56,835 bases of DNA from Candidatus Woesearchaeota archaeon (GTDB lineage: Archaea > Nanobdellota > Nanobdellia > Woesearchaeales > CALCXY01), in NCBI GenBank assembly GCA_937906345.1, contig CALCXY010000027.1, positions 1 through 56,835 on the forward strand, written 5' to 3'. The position numbers and the translations under genes are program-made. Below the pieces are notes generated by a model. That model worked only from the letters and a program-made list of their open reading frames with translations, had not been told where the DNA came from and searched no databases. Positions 52,499-56,835 of this stretch are shown in pieces; within the stretch, counting starts at the first letter, position 1, and each line of letters opens with the position of its first letter.

Positions 52499-52858
52499 AT
52501 GAATTCGTATAATACTCAGGACTCCGGCTCTGCATGGTATAAACATTCAGATAATGATCCACTACCAGCACAGATGGACATACAACAACGAGCAGACCAT
52601 AGTGCAAGACCTCTCCTACCTCAAATAATTTCTTATTTTAAAGATAGGATTGATGGAGCTAAAATTGTTGCTGCAACAGGTATTGCATTGTGTGTCTTAT
52701 CCACCGTTGGTATAGTCGCTCAATATCATTTTTCAGAAGAAAGTTTGAGATCTAGAGAAGAAGCAGTTAAATTAAGGGATAATCGTGACATAGTATTAAG
52801 TAATAGGATATCAAATTCTGTTTCAAATGCATTTAGGGAAGATTTAAAGAACAGATAG
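52499..52858 (+). CDS. single-span membrane protein, unknown
   Basis: About 119 residues from the ATG at 52499, which has a TTTATAAATA box 26 nt upstream; the frame extends to a GTG at 52451 that lies before the box. One membrane helix (IVAATGIALCVLSTVGIVA) and a charged C-terminal helix. No family recognised. Confidence 0.5.
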   Translation: MNSYNTQDSGSAWYKHSDNDPLPAQMDIQQRADHSARPLLPQIISYFKDRIDGAKIVAATGIALCVLSTVGIVAQYHFSEESLRSREEAVKLRDNRDIVLSNRISNSVSNAFREDLKNR

Positions 52859-52916
52859 TAAGATCCTTATCTTTTTTTACCAATAATTATTTAAACCCAA
52901 AATAAACAATAACTCT

Positions 52917-53528
52917 ATGGTTGGGGTAAGTTTACTATTATTAATTCCTGGATTAATTATCTTGTTCTACATTTTTGTATTTAAAAGAGATCCAAAACTT
53001 ACTATTCCTGATGGAGATAATATTATTTCACCTTGCGATGGGAAAGTTGTTGGTATTTACTCATCTCAAGACAAAGCAGTAATTCCAAAAGGAATGCTAG
53101 GATTAATTAATACTCTAACTAAAGATGTTGCAGAAAAAACTACAATCATATCAATTATGATGACTCCTTTAAATGTGCATTTTCAATATGCTCCTATTCA
53201 AGGCATTGTTAAAAATATAAATTATTTTAAAGGAAAGTTTCAGAATGCAGTAAATGAGCAAAGCCTAAAGATTTTTGAAAATGAAAATAATCAAATCCTT
53301 ATTGAAGGATCTTACCAAAACAAACCAATTAAAATCAAAGTTATTCAGATAGCTGGAATTTTAGCCCGTAGAATAAAATGCTTTGTTAAAAAAGAAGAAA
53401 AGATTAATAAAGGTCAAAAGATTGGTTTTATTGATTTGGGGAGTCAAGTTACCTTAATTATTCCAGATACTATCTCCTTAAAAATAAAAGTAGGAGATAA
53501 AGTAAAACCCTGTCAAGCTTTAACATGA
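52917..53528 (+). CDS. asd: archaeal-type phosphatidylserine decarboxylase (archaetidylserine decarboxylase)
   Basis: 203 residues. Membrane helix at the start, then IISPCDGKVVGI, MTPLNVHFQYAPIQG and GFIDLGSQVTLIIP. Gly-Ser in LGSQ is the self-cleavage site that forms the pyruvoyl group. Short archaeal/Psd-B-like form. It would convert (archaetidyl)serine to ethanolamine lipid. The stop overlaps the next gene by 4 nt (ATGA), pairing it with the serine lipid synthase. Confidence 0.8.
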   Translation: MVGVSLLLLIPGLIILFYIFVFKRDPKLTIPDGDNIISPCDGKVVGIYSSQDKAVIPKGMLGLINTLTKDVAEKTTIISIMMTPLNVHFQYAPIQGIVKNINYFKGKFQNAVNEQSLKIFENENNQILIEGSYQNKPIKIKVIQIAGILARRIKCFVKKEEKINKGQKIGFIDLGSQVTLIIPDTISLKIKVGDKVKPCQALT

Positions 53529-54589
53529 AAAAAATAAATCTTAAGCAAAAATTGTATAATGAAGAAATCTTTATTATGTTTTATTTTTTAAGAATTATTT
53601 TAGCAGTTGTTATTGCAATAACATTTTTCACACCTTGGAAAGCATTATCCTTAATTTTATTTTTAGTAACTATCTGCATAGGATTTATTGATTATGCAAG
53701 ATATAGAATAACATTTCTCTATACTCAAGTTGATTCTATTTTAAATTCATTAGCAGATAAATTGTTAGTTGATTTATCAGCAGTTGCTCTTTACTTAACA
53801 GGAGGATTACCTCTTTGGGCAATGTTAGTTTTTGTAATAAAAGATATTCTTCTCATTTGTGGTGGATTTTATACTCTCTACAAAAATGAGTATAGTATAT
53901 TTAAACCTACAAGTATGAGTAAAATAACTCTCTTTTTTCAATCAATAGCAATTATAGCTATTATCTTTGATACCTTAGATCCTGTTTTATTATGGACTGC
54001 AGTGTTATTCACTATTGGTAATGTATTATTTGTATATTTTAGACCTGAAGTTAAAATTGTTAAAAAGAAAACTGAATTGCATAATTTTTCTTATAAAAAA
54101 TTATTAAAACCAGCAGATTATATTACTTTAGCAAATGTTTTGTTAGGATTATTAAGCATAATTTTTGCTATAATTGGGAACTTATTAGCTGCTAATATTA
54201 TTTTGTTAATAGCAGTAGTTGCAGATTTTTTAGATGGAAAAGTTGCTCGATTAAGTAAGTCATCTGGAGAGTTTGGTAAACAATTAGACTCATTAGCTGA
54301 TACTGTTTCGTTTGGAGTAGCACCTACAGTTATTGGATTTACCTTAGTGCAATCACGATTAGCAATTATAGCATTTTCATTGTTTTTAATTTGTGGAGTT
54401 TTAAGATTAGCTAAATTCAATATTATGGAAGCAGAAGGATTCTATATTGGTATGCCTATAACTATTAATGGAATTATTATTCCTTTAGTGTATTTCTTTG
54501 GTTTACCAAGTCAATACTTTCCTTATCTTTATCTTATTTTAGGAATACTTATGGTTGCACCAATACAATTGAAGAAAGGGAATAAGTGA
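53525..54589 (+). CDS. double CDP-alcohol phosphatidyltransferase (PgsA-like plus PssA-like)
   Basis: 354 residues with two membrane enzyme domains. The N-terminal one (1-185) has a weak signature, DYARYRITF...SLADKLLVD, with several key Asp/Gly missing. The C-terminal one (195-350) has the complete DG-x2-AR-x8-G-x3-D-x3-D motif: DFLDGKVARLSKSSGEFGKQ then LDSLADTVSFG. The second should transfer a CDP-activated lipid to serine, feeding the decarboxylase upstream. The first may be inactive or structural. Confidence 0.8.
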   Translation: MKKINLKQKLYNEEIFIMFYFLRIILAVVIAITFFTPWKALSLILFLVTICIGFIDYARYRITFLYTQVDSILNSLADKLLVDLSAVALYLTGGLPLWAMLVFVIKDILLICGGFYTLYKNEYSIFKPTSMSKITLFFQSIAIIAIIFDTLDPVLLWTAVLFTIGNVLFVYFRPEVKIVKKKTELHNFSYKKLLKPADYITLANVLLGLLSIIFAIIGNLLAANIILLIAVVADFLDGKVARLSKSSGEFGKQLDSLADTVSFGVAPTVIGFTLVQSRLAIIAFSLFLICGVLRLAKFNIMEAEGFYIGMPITINGIIIPLVYFFGLPSQYFPYLYLILGILMVAPIQLKKGNK

Positions 54590-54590
54590 T

Positions 54591-55448
54591 TTATTCTGTT
54601 TGTTTTTGATTAATTGGTTTTAATCCTGAAGAGTTTGGTAAGCCTACAAGATTATATCCATCACTTAACATTATAGTTGTTCCATGACAATATCTGGATC
54701 TTTCATTATCTACAAAAGAACTAACAGCATCAGCAATATTTTCTGGATCTAAAAGCCTTTGAGTAGCGGTTCCATTAATTATTTCTTCACCTCTAACAGA
54801 TAATGTTTCTCCGTCTGGTTCAAATATAAACGCTCTATTTTGCATAGCAGGAGCAAATCCAACAGCAACACAATTAACTCTGCCAATTCCTATTCGTCCA
54901 AAAATAAAACCATAACTTTGAGTAAGACTCTGAACACCTGCAAAAGCTGCTGAATAAGCTGGAATTCTGGATAAAGGTTGTTTCCCAGTCATAGAACCAA
55001 CATATACAACAGAACCATTAACATCTTCTCCTTCTTCTGCACGTCCAATAAGATGATTCATAAAAATCTGAGTTATCCACATTTTAGAGTTAAGATTTCC
55101 TTCAATTACACGTTTCATAGCAGCAGGATCTAATTTTTTTAATGAGTCTGTATCAGTATAAGTAGCACCAGAATCATTTCCTCCAGCACCTGCAATGACT
55201 GCATCAACTTATCCAAAATATTCTATTGCTCCATCAAAAACTCTCTGAACTTCATCACAATTAGAAGCATCAGCATGAATTGTCATATACCTATTAGGTT
55301 CAATAGCTAAAGACTCTCCAAGTTTTTCACAAGAATCTCCTCTACTCACAAGAACTAATTTTGCTCTTTCTTCAGCTAATTGAGGAGTGTAACCCTTTGC
55401 TAATTCACCTGTTCCAAAACAAATAATTGTTTTATCTTTTAATGACAT
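54591..55448 (-). pseudogene. short-chain dehydrogenase interrupted by an in-frame stop
   Basis: Reading on from 55448 gives an SDR start (TIICFGTGELAKGYTPQLAE, HADASNCDEVQ) to IEYFG, then TAA at 55209-55211, then in the same frame VDAVIAGAGGNDSG and the rest (NLNSKMW, YVGSMTG, IPAYSAAF). FGKVD is usual at that point, so AAA to TAA explains it. The catalytic Lys of YxxxK is also Phe. Likely a decayed gene; the C-terminal part alone (54591-55118) could still start at an internal Met. Confidence 0.7.
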
Positions 55449-55682
55449 AATTCATTTACTTTAAATTTTATTTAAAAAGATATAGATACTAGAGTATATA
55501 CTTTTCCGAATTCACTTTCTCCTCTATAAAATTAATTTTTTCCAAAAATTCTGAAATAATGATCAATATAAACTAATAATTTTAACTTTTTACGAAACAT
55601 TTAATCTCTCCTCCGACAATCTAAAAAATTCTCCAGTTTTTCCTCACAAACATATATTAAAATCATCACCTATTAAATTCCT
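55449..55682. other. intergenic promoter region
   Basis: Contains divergent TATA-like boxes for the interrupted SDR (55467-55479, minus) and for the next plus-strand gene (55649-55660). Nothing else is recognised. Confidence 0.4.
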
Positions 55683-55997
55683 ATGAAAGAAAGACAAGGT
55701 ATCTTTGGTTTAATACAACCTTTCCTAAATACTAAAAGTATAACTGCATTTATCTTGGGAATAAGTTTAGGCATGAATTATCATAACACATTATCTTCTA
55801 TTAAAGATTACATCTCTGGTAGAAATGTTCCAGTTGAGGAAAAGTTCATTCAAAGCCCCTATAATTTAGAAATTGAAAGAACACTCAATAAACAAGGAAA
55901 AATGGAATTGTTTCTAGAGCTTCCTGATTCTACCAGAGTTCCCCTTTACAAAGACATTGGAGAAAAAGTAGGTGAACTTTATGGGAATGATAGGTAA
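55683..55997 (+). CDS. membrane protein, unknown (gene 1 of terminal cluster)
   Basis: 104 residues with one hydrophobic helix (ITAFILGISLGMNYH) and a polar C-terminal domain. It overlaps the next gene by 17 nt. No family recognised. Confidence 0.5.
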   Translation: MKERQGIFGLIQPFLNTKSITAFILGISLGMNYHNTLSSIKDYISGRNVPVEEKFIQSPYNLEIERTLNKQGKMELFLELPDSTRVPLYKDIGEKVGELYGNDR

Positions 55998-56262
55998 AAC
56001 CCTTGGTTTAGGTGATAAGGTATTTACAAAAGTGCTAAAATATGGCATGATTATTGGAATTGCTTACAGTATGGGATACTCAAAAGGATTAGATTCTCCA
56101 AGAAGACTCACTACACCGTTATCTCAAAAAACTTCCTACTTAGATTATACCGTCAAAGAAATTTTTCAAGTGAGCAAATCAAAAATTGCTTCACAATTAG
56201 AACATTTTTTGTCTGACAACTCAGAGGTGAATAACAATGAAACAAGAAATTCAACAAATTAA
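55981..56262 (+). CDS. membrane protein, unknown (gene 2 of terminal cluster)
   Basis: About 93 residues from the ATG at 55981, which has AGGTGA 7 nt upstream; the frame opens at a GTG (55972). One hydrophobic segment with small residues (YGMIIGIAYSMGYSKG). It overlaps gene 3 by 26 nt. Confidence 0.5.
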   Translation: MGMIGKTLGLGDKVFTKVLKYGMIIGIAYSMGYSKGLDSPRRLTTPLSQKTSYLDYTVKEIFQVSKSKIASQLEHFLSDNSEVNNNETRNSTN

Positions 56263-56449
56263 AGAATTTTGTAGAAATAATACTAAAAAAATAATGTTAG
56301 TTGGTGCGATATATTTAGCATGTATTGATCCAGGTGCTTCTTACTTTATGACTAATTCGCCTGTTAAATGGGCTAAAGACTCCTACTCTGTTGTTGAAAG
56401 ACAAGTCCAAAAAGCAGCAAATGTATGGTATGATGTAAAAAAACCATAA
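56237..56449 (+). CDS. small membrane protein, unknown (gene 3 of terminal cluster)
   Basis: 70 residues. Shine-Dalgarno GAGGTG precedes the ATG. One hydrophobic segment (IMLVGAIYLACID) and a C-terminal helix (DSYSVVERQVQKAAN). No family recognised. Confidence 0.5.
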   Translation: MKQEIQQIKEFCRNNTKKIMLVGAIYLACIDPGASYFMTNSPVKWAKDSYSVVERQVQKAANVWYDVKKP

Positions 56450-56500
56450 TCCTACATTATGAAATTAAGTTTAAACTAGCGAGAGCTATGAGGTGAAAAA

Positions 56501-56835
56501 ATGTTTGGGAATCAGAAAAAAAATAATTTAAATCCAATTGAATGGAAAAGCAGAAGAACAAGACAAGCTATATCTGATCTTGAGCAGAAAAGTTCTATAA
56601 CTCTCAATACAACCTATGGATCAGCAAGAACAGAGGTTGATACAACCTTAATCAAAAGAAGAGAAGATTATCTCAAAGAATATCAAGGATTAAAGGGTTG
56701 TGCATCAAAGCTTACAGTAGATATTGGCTTAACTTTCATTGAAAAAATACAATTTAAGTATTTTAACAAAAAAGACTTTAATCTTGATACAAGAATACAA
56801 ATGGGAGAACACCAAGTTGAAAAACTTGCCCCTCA
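56501..56835 (+). CDS. partial gene running off the window, unknown
   Basis: At least 111 residues (MFGNQKKNNLNPIEWKSRRT...), open to the last base. GAGGTGA lies 6 nt before the ATG. Soluble and charged; no family recognised in the visible part. It belongs to the preceding Shine-Dalgarno-led cluster. Confidence 0.55.
   Translation, partial: MFGNQKKNNLNPIEWKSRRTRQAISDLEQKSSITLNTTYGSARTEVDTTLIKRREDYLKEYQGLKGCASKLTVDIGLTFIEKIQFKYFNKKDFNLDTRIQMGEHQVEKLAP

Noticed and set aside
1-56835. CRISPR arrays and insertion sequences
   Set aside because: No regularly spaced short repeats, Cas genes or transposase motifs were seen.

Overview
The window is archaeal. Diagnostic genes are ribosomal proteins eL42 (L44e), eS8 and eL37, an archaeal Sm-like protein, a Gins51-type replication subunit, a Ski2-like helicase and a Methanococcus-type S-layer protein. 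TATA boxes sit about 26 nt before many start codons, which points to leaderless transcripts. The very low GC, many small lineage-specific membrane proteins and large unassignable proteins suggest a DPANN lineage, most likely Woesearchaeota/Pacearchaeota-like. That placement is inference.

Left chromosomal part (1-10480): a cupredoxin-like membrane protein, a helical-repeat protein, eL42, an FkbM methyltransferase, Gins51, a glycosyltransferase, a radical SAM protein with a TRAM-like tail, a lipoprotein, and the S-layer gene with a structured 5' leader. The first copy of a double-hairpin RNA-like element lies at 10217-10424.

Central part (about 10481-38246): an integrated element. A tyrosine recombinase lies directly beside an intact tRNA-Leu(UAG). 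The 16-bp end of that tRNA is repeated in the same orientation at 10481-10496, and a shorter third copy lies at 10620-10630. The element carries two ribbon-helix-helix proteins, a PIN/AbrB toxin-antitoxin pair, a primase of the archaeo-eukaryotic type, and a compact type IV secretion module. That module has a PrgI-VirB4-nuclease-like fusion, a VirB6-like membrane protein, a VirB2-like pilin and several surface proteins. Cys-rich microproteins are hidden between the larger genes. Its main cargo is a six-gene operon (12842-18203): sugar-phosphate-type cupin, APH-like kinase, SDR, StiP-type phosphoribosyltransferase, HAD-kinase fusion and TIM-barrel isomerase. The operon looks like a pathway for a modified nucleoside or sugar.

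Right chromosomal part (38232-56835): tRNA-Leu, a Cys-repeat membrane protein, the second double-hairpin element, eL37-LSm, a 1191-residue protein with HTH-like segments, eS8 with an O-methyltransferase, a Ski2-like helicase, duplicated genes of unknown function, an endonuclease III relative, an HExxH protein apparently split by a frameshift, a lipid head-group pair (decarboxylase plus double CDP-alcohol phosphatidyltransferase), an SDR interrupted by a stop codon, and a final run of small Shine-Dalgarno-led membrane genes that leaves the window. All functional assignments are from reading the sequence; no database search was run.
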